Below, in pieces: positions 35,366 through 45,048 of a DNA stretch of 64,000 bases (the stretch's first letter is position 1; the number at the start of each line of letters is the position of its first letter). Below the pieces are notes generated by a model. It was not told the origin of the DNA, searched no databases, and worked only from the letters and a program-made list of their open reading frames with translations. The stretch is from Gammaproteobacteria bacterium (lineage in GTDB: Bacteria; Pseudomonadota; Gammaproteobacteria; JAIEPX01). The position numbers and the translations under genes are program-made. The stretch covers positions 62,001 through 126,000 of the forward strand of contig JAIEPX010000002.1 in the NCBI GenBank assembly GCA_019748175.1. Direction: 5' to 3'.

Positions 35366-36712
35366 TTAACGAGGAGGCATCATGCCCTGCATGCGTCGCA
35401 TCATTTGAGACATGCCACCGCCTTTAAGTTTTTTCATCATTCTTTGCATTTCCATGTGCTTTTTGAGGAGGCGATTGATGTCGGGAACTTCGGTGCCGGA
35501 GCCTTGGGCGATTCGGCGTTTGTGAGAACCTTTGATGATAGCGGGGAAGCGTCGCTCTTTCTTGGTCATGGAGTTAATTATGGCTTCCATTTTGATGAAG
35601 GTTTTATCATCGATGGCACTTTTGGCCGCATTCACGTTGGCCATGCCAGGTAATTTAGCGAGGAGTGAGGTGATGCCGCCCATTTTTCGCATTTCTCGAA
35701 GCTGGTTGGCGAAATCTTCAAGGTCAAAGCCGTGGCCTTTTTTAATTTTCTTGGCGACTTTCTCCACTTCTTTTTGATCAATTTTACGATGAGCTTCTTC
35801 GACGAGCGAGAGAATATCGCCCATACCGAGGATACGGGAGGCGATTCGATCGGGATGGAAGGCTTCAAGCGCATCTATTTTTTCACCGATACCAATGAAT
35901 TTGATTGGTTTGCCCGTAATGCTACGTACGGATAGTGCAGCACCGCCACGTGAGTCACCGTCCGTCTTGGTTAGAATGATTCCGGTTAGAGGTAAGGCAT
36001 CATTGAAGGCTTTGGCAGTATTGGCCGCATCTTGCCCGGTCATACTGTCAACAACAAATAAAGTTTCAACAGGTTTAGCCGCTGCATGGATAGCCTTAAT
36101 TTCGGCCATCATTTCAGCGTCGATGTGAAGTCGACCAGCGGTATCGATGATAACGACATCGGCAGCACTGCGTTTGGCTTCGGCTATGGCATTTTGAGCG
36201 ATTGTGACAGGGTTTTGATCGCTGGAGCTAGGGAAGTAGAGGGCGCCGATACTTTCGGCCAGTGTTTTTAATTGTTCGATAGCGGCAGGTCTGTAAATGT
36301 CTGCACTGGTCAACAGCACTTTCTTTTGATGGTGGTCTTTGAGGAGTTTGGCTAGTTTTGCCGCCGTTGTGGTTTTACCAGAGCCTTGTAGTCCCGCCAT
36401 CAGTATGACCGCAGGAGGTGTGGCTGCAAGGTTCAGAGACGCATTCATTTGGCCCATTACATCGACCAGCTCGTCATACACAATTTTAACCAGCAGATCA
36501 CCCGGCTTAAGGCTTTCGAGTACGTCTTGACCCAGAGCTTTACCTCGAACGTCATCAATGAAACGAGTCACAACGGGTAAAGCGACGTCGGCATCTATGA
36601 GCGCTTTACGGACCTCGTCAAGGGTCTCTTGGATATTGGCTTCAGTCAGACGGCCACGGCCGGTGAGGTTTTTAATCGTCTTATTCAAACGTGAGGATAA
36701 GCTTTCAAACAT
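35366..36712 (-). CDS. ffh: Signal recognition particle GTPase Ffh (SRP54)
   Basis: 448 residues: N domain, GTPase G domain (P-loop GLQGSGKTTT at 107-116, DTAGRLHID, TKTDGDSRGG), and Met-rich M domain ending MSQMMRRMQGMMPPR that binds signal peptides and 4.5S RNA. Divergent from ypjD/corB as in E. coli, but parted from rpsP by accessory genes. Confidence 0.97.
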   Translation of the reverse strand: MFESLSSRLNKTIKNLTGRGRLTEANIQETLDEVRKALIDADVALPVVTRFIDDVRGKALGQDVLESLKPGDLLVKIVYDELVDVMGQMNASLNLAATPPAVILMAGLQGSGKTTTAAKLAKLLKDHHQKKVLLTSADIYRPAAIEQLKTLAESIGALYFPSSSDQNPVTIAQNAIAEAKRSAADVVIIDTAGRLHIDAEMMAEIKAIHAAAKPVETLFVVDSMTGQDAANTAKAFNDALPLTGIILTKTDGDSRGGAALSVRSITGKPIKFIGIGEKIDALEAFHPDRIASRILGMGDILSLVEEAHRKIDQKEVEKVAKKIKKGHGFDLEDFANQLREMRKMGGITSLLAKLPGMANVNAAKSAIDDKTFIKMEAIINSMTKKERRFPAIIKGSHKRRIAQGSGTEVPDINRLLKKHMEMQRMMKKLKGGGMSQMMRRMQGMMPPR

Positions 36713-36790
36713 AAATTGGGTTCCGTATCTCGAGTAATCAAGTTATACTATATCATTCGAATAGTGGTGACAATCCTGAGTGGAGAGGCT

Positions 36791-37216
36791 ATGCCTACTG
36801 GGCTTTTGCATATTTTTTTAGCGGTCCTGACAACAGCTGTTTTTGCCTTTGCTGGAGTACAAGCGCTATTGCTTGCTCTGCAAGATCGTCAACTACATCA
36901 AAAAATGCAGATCAATTGGCTTGATAAATTACCTCCTTTAGAAAGAATGGAGGCATTATTATTTCAAATGATTTGGGGCGGATTTTTACTGCTGACAGCA
37001 TTACTGATCAGTAGTATTTATTATTATCATGATTCCGTTTGGTCCCATTTTTTTTCTAAGACAATTTTAGCCTGCGTATCCTGGATTATTTTTGTCATTT
37101 TAATTTTAGGGCGAAAACTTTTAGGGTGGCGCGGAAGAAAAGCCCTATATTGTACCGCGATGGGTATCGGGCTAGTTTTATTGTTATATTTCGGCGCTTA
37201 TTTATCTCGATTCTGA
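36791..37216 (+). CDS. ypjD: YpjD/CcsA-like cytochrome c assembly-family membrane protein, N-terminally shortened
   Basis: 141 residues aligning only to the second half of YpjD (about 265 residues): GLLHIFLAVLTTAVFAFAGV, LPPLERMEALLFQMIWGGFL, GRKLLGWRGRKAL and the final helix YFGAYLSRF. About 115 N-terminal residues (four helices) are missing; the 78 bp up to ffh cannot hold them. It still has a good ribosome site (GGAGAGG) and lies before corB, as in E. coli, so it may be a functional short form or a decaying gene. Confidence 0.8.
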   Translation: MPTGLLHIFLAVLTTAVFAFAGVQALLLALQDRQLHQKMQINWLDKLPPLERMEALLFQMIWGGFLLLTALLISSIYYYHDSVWSHFFSKTILACVSWIIFVILILGRKLLGWRGRKALYCTAMGIGLVLLLYFGAYLSRF

Positions 37217-37251
37217 GGTTCAGTTTTTAATTTATATGGAAATTCTCATTG

Positions 37252-38508
37252 ATGTTTTGGTATTTCGTTATCTTAGTTATATTATTGCTATTAGCAGCAT
37301 TTTTTTCAGCAGCAGAAACCAGCATGATGTCAATTAATCGTTATCGATTAAGACACCGAGCTGTTGCCGGAGACATAGTTGCCCAGCGCGTTTTTAATTT
37401 GTTAAAAAGGCCGGATCGTTTATTGGGCGTGATACTGATAGGCGCTACATTTACGAACGTATTTATTTCTTCCATCGCTGCAGTGATAGCCGTGAGTTAT
37501 TTTGGTGATATCGGCGTTGCTGTTGGTGGCGTGATCATTGCATTTATTATTTTGATTTACGGTGAAGTTATGCCTAAAACGTTGGCGGCACTTCGTCCTG
37601 AATTTGTTTCATACCGACTCTCATTACTGTTGAAATGCTTGTTAACAGCACTTTATCCTTTTGTTTGGGGAGCGAATACAATTGCCAATGCGACCTTAGG
37701 ATTATTTAATATTACAGTCAAAGGTAAACCCATTGAAAATTTAACGCACGAAGAATTACGTACATTAATTGGGGAAGCTATAGGAAAATCTGCGCACGAT
37801 TATCAAGGAATGCTGTTGGGGATTCTGGATTTAGGTGATGTGACCGTTGAAGATATTATGGTGCCTCGTAGCGAAATTGTAGGCATTGACTTAGAACAAC
37901 CGTGGGAAGTGATTCTCAAGCAATTAGAATCGAGTGAGCATACACGATTGGTTTTGTATAAAGACTCTATCGATAATTCATTAGGGCTTTTGCACGTGCG
38001 CAAAGCGCTTCATTTATTTGCAAAAGAAACGATCAATGTAGAAACATTAACGCAAGTTGCAGAAGAAATTTATTTTATCCCAGAAGCAACGCCACTGATT
38101 AATTTATTAGTGAGCTTTAGAAAGCAAAAATGTCGCATTGGATTAGTGGTTGATGAATACGGCGATATTTTAGGATTGGCAACACTTGAAGATATTTTAG
38201 AAGAAATTGTTGGGGAATTTACAACGGATTTTGCTAAGACGATTCCTGACGTTTGGCCACAAAAAGATGGCAGTTTCATTATTGATGGTAGTGCGAGTAT
38301 TCGTGAATTAAATCGAAGTTTTGGTTGGAGCTTGCCTGTTGAAGGTCCTAAAACAATCAGCGGACTTATAGTAGAGCAATTAGAATTTATTCCAGAAACT
38401 TGTTTGTGTTTGCGAATTGCAGGCTATCCCATTGAAGTGATCAAAATCGAATCGAATATGATAGATCAGGTGCGGATATTGCCTGAGCTCTATAGAAAGC
38501 CCGATTAA
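37252..38508 (+). CDS. corB: CorB/HlyC-CorC family membrane protein (DUF21-CBS pair-CorC)
   Basis: 418 residues: DUF21 membrane domain with FFSAAETSMMSINRYRLRHR (to about 175), two CBS domains (about 190-320; MVPRSEIVGIDLE, GLVVDEYGDILGLATLEDILEEIVGE), and the CorC_HlyC end domain (GSFIIDGSASIRELNRSFGW). Thought to affect magnesium/cobalt transport. 35 bp after the ypjD-like gene. Confidence 0.93.
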   Translation: MFWYFVILVILLLLAAFFSAAETSMMSINRYRLRHRAVAGDIVAQRVFNLLKRPDRLLGVILIGATFTNVFISSIAAVIAVSYFGDIGVAVGGVIIAFIILIYGEVMPKTLAALRPEFVSYRLSLLLKCLLTALYPFVWGANTIANATLGLFNITVKGKPIENLTHEELRTLIGEAIGKSAHDYQGMLLGILDLGDVTVEDIMVPRSEIVGIDLEQPWEVILKQLESSEHTRLVLYKDSIDNSLGLLHVRKALHLFAKETINVETLTQVAEEIYFIPEATPLINLLVSFRKQKCRIGLVVDEYGDILGLATLEDILEEIVGEFTTDFAKTIPDVWPQKDGSFIIDGSASIRELNRSFGWSLPVEGPKTISGLIVEQLEFIPETCLCLRIAGYPIEVIKIESNMIDQVRILPELYRKPD

Positions 38509-38529
38509 TAAATAATTCGTGTGGCGAAG

Positions 38530-39660
38530 TTATTTTTTTCCGGGTGGTTCAGGGGCTTGTCTTCCTTTTATGCTTAAAGCTTGCTGGCATTGTTTTTCTA
38601 ATTTTGTTAGTTCTGCGCTGATAACTGACGTAGATTCGGGTTTGTTTAAAATGCCGCTCTCTTCTAAGAATTGCTCGTATTTATTAATCTTGTCCAATAG
38701 CTTTTCATTCCCTTCTGCAGCTACTTTCATTTTGTCAATTCGTTCTTGGAATTCTTCCTTTTTTACTTCGAGAGTGTGTCTTCTAAACATTGGGGGTTCA
38801 TTTGCTTCCTGCAAGACTTGTGCAAATAAATCAGAATCATGGTCGCTTAGTGTATAATCATGAGCATAGGTTGAGTCCCGTCTTTCATTTGATTGGCTAG
38901 ACACACGCTCATTTCTTAGTCCATGTTGATCTGACGGACTGTTTATTTGCATTGCTACCTTGGCAAGCGTACCAGCAAACATTCGGTTTGCGACAGCTAG
39001 TTGCTCTAAGCTCATATTGTTTTCATTTTGGATGATTTTTTTTCCTAGGCTGATCTTACTTTCTAATACATTTAGATGCTGAGTTTTAGCTGTATTTTTG
39101 AGTTTTTCTAGTTCGGCAAGCATAGTGTTAATGCCAGATATTAAGTCAATGCGTTGACGTTTTTCTTTTCTTTCGATTAATACTTGGCTGAGGTTCTCAT
39201 CATGTTTCGATTTTTTGGGTGTTCGTTTTAAACTAATAGGAAAACTGCGTTTCTTTGTGGTCTCCTTTGCCTTTTCTACTGGTGTGCTATCGTCAGAGGC
39301 CTCGATTTTTTTTCCTTTAATTAGAATGTCATCTAAATGATCATGGATAAAACCACTTTTTGGGGATGTTACCTCTTTTGCTTTTGCGCCGGTACCGCTA
39401 ATGAATGCTATGGCGTCATCAAGGTCTGATCTAGTGAATCCATTCTCTTTTTCAAATTTGATATATAAATTCGTATTTGAACCGTCATTTTCTATTTTTC
39501 CTTGGACAATGATTCTCACCCCTTTCTCTGTTGTTATGCTTTGCTGATAATTTCCACTAGCCCATCTCCAGTCTTTTCTAAATTTATCACTTAAAGTCAT
39601 TGGGCCATTTTCCAGGTTAATTACTAAAAGATTCGTTGCATTTTTTCTGGATTTACGCAT
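38530..39660 (-). CDS. Unknown hydrophilic protein, effector-like
   Basis: 376 residues, no signal peptide. The N-terminal 110 residues are mixed (NGPMTLSDKFRKDWRWASGN, GVRIIVQGKIEND); a basic stretch follows (TTKKRSFPISLKRTPKKSKH, then RKEKRQRI at about 137-172) resembling nuclear localisation signals; the rest is helical with a final coiled coil and a Pro-rich end. No domain recognised. GGAG precedes the ATG and TGCTATAAT lies 33 bp upstream. Last of three same-strand unknown genes. Confidence 0.7.
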   Translation of the reverse strand: MRKSRKNATNLLVINLENGPMTLSDKFRKDWRWASGNYQQSITTEKGVRIIVQGKIENDGSNTNLYIKFEKENGFTRSDLDDAIAFISGTGAKAKEVTSPKSGFIHDHLDDILIKGKKIEASDDSTPVEKAKETTKKRSFPISLKRTPKKSKHDENLSQVLIERKEKRQRIDLISGINTMLAELEKLKNTAKTQHLNVLESKISLGKKIIQNENNMSLEQLAVANRMFAGTLAKVAMQINSPSDQHGLRNERVSSQSNERRDSTYAHDYTLSDHDSDLFAQVLQEANEPPMFRRHTLEVKKEEFQERIDKMKVAAEGNEKLLDKINKYEQFLEESGILNKPESTSVISAELTKLEKQCQQALSIKGRQAPEPPGKK

Positions 39661-39692
39661 TTAATTACTCCTTCTTACTGACTTACACTGTA

Positions 39693-39701
39693 ATTATAGC
39701 A
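39693..39701 (-). promoter_or_regulatory. Extended -10 element (TGCTATAAT)
   Basis: Minus-strand TGC-TATAAT ending 33 bp before the 376-residue protein gene; same nonamer as at 18.5, 25.9 and 33.5 kb. Confidence 0.55.
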
Positions 39702-39750
39702 GGTCAAATGAAATCCGTTGGACATAGGCCTGAGGAGTCACTGAAAACCA

Positions 39751-40503
39751 TTAATCGCTTGGGTTTGGGTGGGGGCTTTTTATCGCGTAGTTGGCAGTGG
39801 ATTTGAGGTTATCGGCTAATTCATGACGGGCAGTGCTTATAAATCCGGCAATATATTTTGTGCCGTCATTGTCAGCTTCGACTTGTAATTTATCAAAGCC
39901 AAGCCCGAGTATTTCACCTAGGGGGCCTTGCATTACTGTACCTGTACCTAATGAAGTACGAGTTGACCCAAGATAATCAACTCTAAGTCCCATCGTAATT
40001 TCTTTTAATGCATTAATTTGATTTTGAACTTTGTTGCCGCCATCTGATTTTAGATTTTTTTGATTTGACTCAAGCTGTTTAATTATTTTTTCAACTCCCG
40101 TATGCACTTGTTCAGGGTTAGAAGGGTCTTTGATGTTTGTAATAGATTCGTTCAAAGATTGAGTTAAGGCTAATTTTTTGTTTTTTTCTAATTCAGGTAT
40201 TTGATCCAACTGTGTGGTGACTACAGCGACAATGCTTGAAGCTTCTAGTGCTCGTTTTGCAATATTGATTTTGTGGAGTCTTTCTCGTAATTCCTCATTA
40301 TAACGATCAATTTTATCGATAAAATGATCTTCATCTCTTTTATTGAGCTCAAGTAAAAATTCTGCTAATGCTTCTTCTGATATTCGTCCGTATTCGTAAT
40401 CTTCAAGCGCTTCTTGAATTTTCTGGTGAACAGTGTGGGCATTCCACTGATCCAGTGGAGTGATATTATCAGGGCCTCGTAGTGGTGAGTTAGGATCGCT
40501 CAT
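39751..40503 (-). CDS. Unknown helical protein, effector-like
   Basis: 250 residues, soluble and mostly helical: acidic first half (YEYGRISEEALAEFLLELNK), mid-region IIKQLESNQKNLKSDGGNK, then a Gly-rich segment (GTGTVMQGPLGEILGLGFDK) and a helical end. No catalytic motif seen. CAGGACC precedes ATG. Middle of the three-gene minus-strand run, about 100 bp from each neighbour. Confidence 0.65.
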   Translation of the reverse strand: MSDPNSPLRGPDNITPLDQWNAHTVHQKIQEALEDYEYGRISEEALAEFLLELNKRDEDHFIDKIDRYNEELRERLHKINIAKRALEASSIVAVVTTQLDQIPELEKNKKLALTQSLNESITNIKDPSNPEQVHTGVEKIIKQLESNQKNLKSDGGNKVQNQINALKEITMGLRVDYLGSTRTSLGTGTVMQGPLGEILGLGFDKLQVEADNDGTKYIAGFISTARHELADNLKSTANYAIKSPHPNPSD

Positions 40504-40604
40504 GATGTTGGTCCTGTTGCTTCTGGGTAAAAAATGTAAACCATGAATAAAAGTTTAGATCATGAATACAACCTGTCAAGTTGACATCATTTGGACGAAT
40601 ATTT

Positions 40605-42581
40605 CTATTTATTATTGTTTCCATCATCGCCTCGGCTATATTTAGGGGTTGGAGGAGGTGGTGATTCAGGATCTTTTGCGGCCGGTCTTTTTTCCCCTGC
40701 TTTTTCTTCTGAAGAGACACTATCAGCAACGTTATCGCTTTTTTCGTTTCCGGATATTTCACCTGGTTGTGGTGCTGTAGTCTGATCTGAAGGAGTTGGC
40801 TCTTTTAGCGAAGAGAAAAGACTTGCGGTACTTTGACTGTTATTCGAGACTTCTTGAGGCTCTAGTTTAGGGGTTGGAGTAGTGCTTCGTAAGGCTCTGA
40901 GTTCGTTTTCCAATTGTTCAATTCGTTCTCGTTGAGCTCTTTCCAACTGAAATTGAGACCGACGAATAAGGCTATCCGTTGGAACCGTTTGCTGTGGTAT
41001 TGAGGCGGGTTGAGGGGCTGGTCTATTTTGTAATTCGTTGTTGAGTTCTTTTGCTTTGGCCGTTGCTTTTTGAGTAAGATCAGTGGTCTCGTTCGTTTCT
41101 TTGTTAAAGCTCTTCGAGTAACTTCTTGTGTATCGTTGGACGAGATAGGCTATTGTAAAACCTACCACTGCACTAGCAAGTGCCGCAATGAGAATAATTA
41201 ATCCTACTCCTGAAGTAGCAATGCCAACACCTACAAATGCAGCGATACCCGTAACGATACCAAATCCAGTTAAGCTACCAGAGAAAGCATAGAAAAGATC
41301 TTGCAAGTAAGTAAAGGGTCTAAAAAATACCGACGAATAGTCAGCATCGAATTCTTTTTTTGCTTTTAAAAGATTTTCCATCAACATCGGTTTCTTTTCT
41401 AATGCGGCTTTTGTGTTGGGGTGATTTAAGGCTATTTCTTTGAACTTAGTTGCGGATCTTTCAAATGGGCTTGTATTAAAGATTGCGTCTAACTTTTGGT
41501 CATAATCATCACCCTCGATTAGCAATAACATTTTTTTGAATTCTTTAGTTAATCTTATCATTTCAAGATTTTCAGGTGTTATATCCCTGCTCTTCAATAG
41601 GACGATTTGCATATAAGTGTTTTCAGCCATTTTTTTTATGACTCTATTGAGATGTCGTATATTTTCGAATTTTACAGGTATTTCATTCAATAAAAAGGGT
41701 TCTTTTTCTTTGATCTTCTTGATGAGTTCGTCCATGTTTGTGCTATATTTTGGGTCAACACTATAGAGAGATGCTATCTTTTCTTTAAGATTATCGCCAG
41801 GAAGCTCGATAATTGTTTCGATAAATTGGCTGATTTTTGCTCTGTTGTATTCGAACTTTTCTTTACCTTCGGAATCTACTTTTCTTCGATTTAAAATCAA
41901 CGCTAACTCTTTTTTTACTTTTTGAATGTGCTCATTATAAATGATATTCGTTCTCGTAATATTATCGATAATGCCATCGGGTACATTTCTCCATTCTGTT
42001 TTATTTCCGGTTAGAAGCTCTATTATTTTGACTCCAAGCAAGTGTTGTGGTGTAGGGAGGCCTTGTGGAACTTGAAATTTTCCGCCCATACTGTCCATGG
42101 AGCGGTTGTATTCAACGTCAAAGAGGTTGCAGAGTTTTTCTGTTATATTCTCTCCCTCAATACCATGTAATACAAATAAAAGCTCTCCCAGTTTGTTTTG
42201 GTCTAGCTTGTTTGCATTTGAGATAAGTTTGGCAAGTTCCAATTTTAATTGATGATCTTTGCCGGTTTCGTTTTCTGAGCCAACGATTTCTTTAAGTTTT
42301 TCGGTATTTCTCGAATGTTCATTGGCTAAGCCCATAATTCCGACAGTAATAGCTACTAGACCTACAAAGCCTCCTACAATACCGACAATTAAGGACCCTG
42401 TTGTTGTAAGAGCAGTGGTCGTACCAATGGCAACTGCAGTCGCTAAACCAGCTAGACGAACCGCTGTTCGACCAGCATCTAGTCCTATGCTCACCGAGCT
42501 TATCATGTGATAGGGTAAAGTAATAAGATGTCTTATAAACGAGACTTTTTTCAGGGTGCGAAGTCTTTTAAAACTGACCAT
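40605..42581 (-). CDS. Unknown protein with two membrane-helix pairs, effector-like
   Basis: 658 residues. Two hydrophobic hairpins: about 30-85 (LAGLATAVAIGTTTALTTTG, GGFVGLVAITVGIMGL) and about 425-490 (GSLTGFGIVTGIAAFVGVGI, LIILIAALASAVVGFTIAYL). About 340 polar helical residues lie between. The C-terminal 150 residues contain a coiled coil (RAQRERIEQLENELRALR) and a Pro/Ser-rich tail with EKRPAAKDP, like a nuclear signal. No signal peptide. Such architecture is typical of host-membrane-inserting effectors, but no homologue is recognised. GGGGAAA precedes the ATG. Confidence 0.7.
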   Translation of the reverse strand: MVSFKRLRTLKKVSFIRHLITLPYHMISSVSIGLDAGRTAVRLAGLATAVAIGTTTALTTTGSLIVGIVGGFVGLVAITVGIMGLANEHSRNTEKLKEIVGSENETGKDHQLKLELAKLISNANKLDQNKLGELLFVLHGIEGENITEKLCNLFDVEYNRSMDSMGGKFQVPQGLPTPQHLLGVKIIELLTGNKTEWRNVPDGIIDNITRTNIIYNEHIQKVKKELALILNRRKVDSEGKEKFEYNRAKISQFIETIIELPGDNLKEKIASLYSVDPKYSTNMDELIKKIKEKEPFLLNEIPVKFENIRHLNRVIKKMAENTYMQIVLLKSRDITPENLEMIRLTKEFKKMLLLIEGDDYDQKLDAIFNTSPFERSATKFKEIALNHPNTKAALEKKPMLMENLLKAKKEFDADYSSVFFRPFTYLQDLFYAFSGSLTGFGIVTGIAAFVGVGIATSGVGLIILIAALASAVVGFTIAYLVQRYTRSYSKSFNKETNETTDLTQKATAKAKELNNELQNRPAPQPASIPQQTVPTDSLIRRSQFQLERAQRERIEQLENELRALRSTTPTPKLEPQEVSNNSQSTASLFSSLKEPTPSDQTTAPQPGEISGNEKSDNVADSVSSEEKAGEKRPAAKDPESPPPPTPKYSRGDDGNNNK

Positions 42582-42630
42582 GTAATTTCCCCATAATCAC
42601 AAAATTTATCCTAAAATCCTACATAGCTTA

Positions 42631-42675
42631 ATTATAGCTGCTAACTGCTGGATTTTCCTGTGGTCACGGGAAAAT
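42631..42675 (-). promoter_or_regulatory. Putative promoter with hairpin upstream of the 658-residue gene
   Basis: Minus-strand AGC-TATAAT (42639-42631), 50 bp before the start codon. Upstream, 42652-42661 pairs with 42666-42675 (ATTTTCCTGT/ACGGGAAAAT, one G-T pair) around GGTC, a candidate regulator site. Confidence 0.4.
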
Positions 42676-42797
42676 AAAGTCAGGATAAAGGGCGAGGTCA
42701 AGGTTGTGCGTTGTCCACAAGTATGCAGAACGGTAGTTGTCACTGTGAGTGTAAGGAAGCAATCCAGGCAAAGGGAGAGTTTTCTGTATTCATTTTT

Positions 42798-42812
42798 AGA
42801 TCTGACCCCCTT
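42798..42812 (+). repeat. REP-like half site (CTGACCCCC)
   Basis: TAGATCTGACCCCC lies at the end of the hydrolase gene and overlaps its stop region; it resembles the REPIN-like ends elsewhere in the window. Confidence 0.35.
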
Positions 42813-43920
42813 ATGTTTTTAAGGTCTCAATGAAAGCGCTGAATCGTTCAACCATATGATCAAAATCAGGATTGTAGCTGAGTCGTTGCATCGTATAGTG
42901 CAGTAAATTGTTTGCTGTGATGGCGCCAATGCGGACCACTTTGTTTTCTTGTTTTTGCTTATGGTAGTGTGAGAAATCCAGTAATTTACCATGTTCACCG
43001 AGGTAAGGATTGTTGGGCGAAATAGCGAGACAGGTATGTGAGAAATCAATAATATTTCGTTCGGGATAAATACTGGTACGCTGTTCTATATTGTTTGAAT
43101 CTCCGATGGAAGGATTTTTGCAGTAATTAATCATGGCATTGTGCGGATTGGATTGTTGTTTAAAATACTCGATAACGAAATCAGTGTCGATAGTTTCATC
43201 GTCTTCTGAGGCTACAAAAAATAGTGGAATATTAATTTTAATTTTTGAAGCCGCTTTCATTATTTCAGAAGCTTGGTAAGAGGGATTGTATGAATGCGAA
43301 TTATATTTGGTATAGTTGATTTGATTCGAGATTTGATACCATTTGGCTTTTTTTGAAATCCAAGTAAAAAGACGTATTATTTTTAAAAATTGCGCTTTAC
43401 GGTTTCGCGGTTTTAATCCTGGTGCTATCAGCATCATTGCGCGACAATTTTTCGCCAGTTGATGTAATAATAAACTTAAAGCACCGCCCATCGAATAGCC
43501 GCAGATATAAAAATCGTCAACAATTTGAGACGTTGAATTAATGGCGTTTGCGACAGTATCGAGCCAGTCTTTTCGATGAATGGTTAACAAATCGCCGGGA
43601 ACGGTCCCGTGACCAGGTAGTAAAACGGCGCGTACCAAGTAGCCTTGCTTAAGAAAATGCGCCCCGATATCGCGAACACTGAAAGGACTGTCGTATAGCC
43701 CATGAATTAGTAATATTCCACGTTCGTAGCGCTCACTTGGATACGGTCTCCATTCGAAGGGAGCATTGGCTTCTATTATCTTTGACGCTTGATCGCTGTC
43801 TAAATCCGCTCGATGCTCGGTGATTAGCTTTCGAGCCTCATCAATGTACTTGTCGAAGGGTGTATTAGATTTCAGCAGATTGTGTTCCGCCCCGGTTGGT
43901 TCGTGAATACGTCCGATCAT
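42811..43920 (-). CDS. Alpha/beta hydrolase (carboxylesterase/lipase-like)
   Basis: 369 residues, no signal peptide. Alpha/beta hydrolase fold from about residue 66: oxyanion-hole ILLIHGLYDSPFSV, nucleophile S143 in ICGYSMGGALSLLL, acid in FFVASEDDETID, and late His residues in LGEHGKLLDFSHYH. A 60-residue N-terminal extension precedes the fold. Substrate unknown. AAGGACT before the ATG. Confidence 0.85.
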   Translation of the reverse strand: MIGRIHEPTGAEHNLLKSNTPFDKYIDEARKLITEHRADLDSDQASKIIEANAPFEWRPYPSERYERGILLIHGLYDSPFSVRDIGAHFLKQGYLVRAVLLPGHGTVPGDLLTIHRKDWLDTVANAINSTSQIVDDFYICGYSMGGALSLLLHQLAKNCRAMMLIAPGLKPRNRKAQFLKIIRLFTWISKKAKWYQISNQINYTKYNSHSYNPSYQASEIMKAASKIKINIPLFFVASEDDETIDTDFVIEYFKQQSNPHNAMINYCKNPSIGDSNNIEQRTSIYPERNIIDFSHTCLAISPNNPYLGEHGKLLDFSHYHKQKQENKVVRIGAITANNLLHYTMQRLSYNPDFDHMVERFSAFIETLKT

Positions 43921-43997
43921 AGTCCTTTTCCACTTGTTTCTGCCAGTGGAATCACTATAATCGAAATTTGTTGCTAAATCACACGGTTTTTTGAGAT

Positions 43998-44309
43998 ATG
44001 AAACGAGCTTTATATTTTTTTACCTGTTTATGGTTTTCTTGCTGTAATGAGAGTGTTTTTGCAGCGGGGCGGCCAGGTCCTAGTTATGGTGAAATTGCTG
44101 ATAATATGTTGGGTCCTCTTACAGGAATAATATCCATTGTTAGAGCTATTAGTATCATCGCGGGTATCTGTTTAATATTATCATGCTTCGTGAAATTTGG
44201 TGATTATCGTCGTAATCATCATGAGATTTCTCTCGCAGTAGTTATTACTCAATTAATTGCAGGAGTGTGTCTAGTTATCGTCGGATTCATTCCATTCAGG
44301 GGTCTCTAG
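43998..44309 (+). CDS. Small exported membrane protein resembling IcmC/IcmD (DotE/DotP) of type IVB secretion
   Basis: 103 residues: signal peptide (to about FAAG, residue 24), then two helices (IISIVRAISIIAGICLILSC and VVITQLIAGVCLVIVGFIP) with FVKFGDYRRNHHE between. The IcmC/IcmD/DotV proteins have this same plan: helix, K/Y/R loop with Asn/Pro/His, helix, FIP ending. The match is by pattern only, so it could be another pilin-like or unknown protein. It stands between the hydrolase and adk with no secretion genes around. Confidence 0.5.
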   Translation: MKRALYFFTCLWFSCCNESVFAAGRPGPSYGEIADNMLGPLTGIISIVRAISIIAGICLILSCFVKFGDYRRNHHEISLAVVITQLIAGVCLVIVGFIPFRGL

Positions 44310-44340
44310 CATTCAATAGAAAAAAGTGAGTAATCAATTT

Positions 44341-45024
44341 ATGGTGAAACGAATTATTTTACTGGGTGCTCCAGGATCAGGTAAGGGCACACAAGCGCAA
44401 AAGCTTTGTAAGCACTATCACATCGTGCAAGTTTCTTCTGGAGATATGCTGCGTGCAGCAGTGAAGGCCAGCGAAAATCCAGAATCAAATTCTACGTTGG
44501 CTCAGTTGGGTCACAAAGTAAAAGCTGTTATGGCATCAGGAGAATTAGTCGCTGATGATATTATAATCGATCTCGTGAAAGAACGATTAAATCACCCCGA
44601 TTGTCAAAACGGTTTTATTCTTGATGGATTTCCACGCACACTCGATCAAGCTAAAGCATTGCTTGATGCAGGGATTAAAATTGATTACGTTGTTGAGATT
44701 GCAGTAGATGATGAAGAAATCGTTCATCGATTGAGTGGTCGTCGCGTACATCAAAGTTCGGGTAGAGTTTATCATATCGACTACAATCCACCAAAAATAC
44801 CAGATGTCGATGATATTACTGGTGAAGAGTTAATTCAGCGAGGTGATGATAAAGAAGAGACCGTTCGTAATCGATTAAAGGTGTATCATGACCAGACTAA
44901 GCCGCTCATTAACTTCTACCAGACTTTAGCGCAAACAAATAGTGACGGTCCTCATTATCATGCTGTTACTGGTATTGGTTCTATTGATGAGATTTATGAG
45001 CGAATTCGTGCGGCTACTGCCTGA
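44341..45024 (+). CDS. adk: Adenylate kinase
   Basis: 227 residues. Balances AMP, ADP and ATP. P-loop [10 protein letters not shown] (9-18), [20 protein letters not shown] and the LID domain [20 protein letters not shown], which lacks zinc cysteines. ATG 44341 is preferred over GTG 44326 because the P-loop then sits at the usual distance from the start. Confidence 0.96.
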   Translation: MVKRIILLGAPGSGKGTQAQKLCKHYHIVQVSSGDMLRAAVKASENPESNSTLAQLGHKVKAVMASGELVADDIIIDLVKERLNHPDCQNGFILDGFPRTLDQAKALLDAGIKIDYVVEIAVDDEEIVHRLSGRRVHQSSGRVYHIDYNPPKIPDVDDITGEELIQRGDDKEETVRNRLKVYHDQTKPLINFYQTLAQTNSDGPHYHAVTGIGSIDEIYERIRAATA

Positions 45025-45048
45025 TTCAGTCTACACTAAGGAGAATAT

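Noticed and set aside
40490..40785. Frames on both strands near the end of the 658-residue gene
   Set aside because: Overlap the real gene in other frames and have no ribosome sites.
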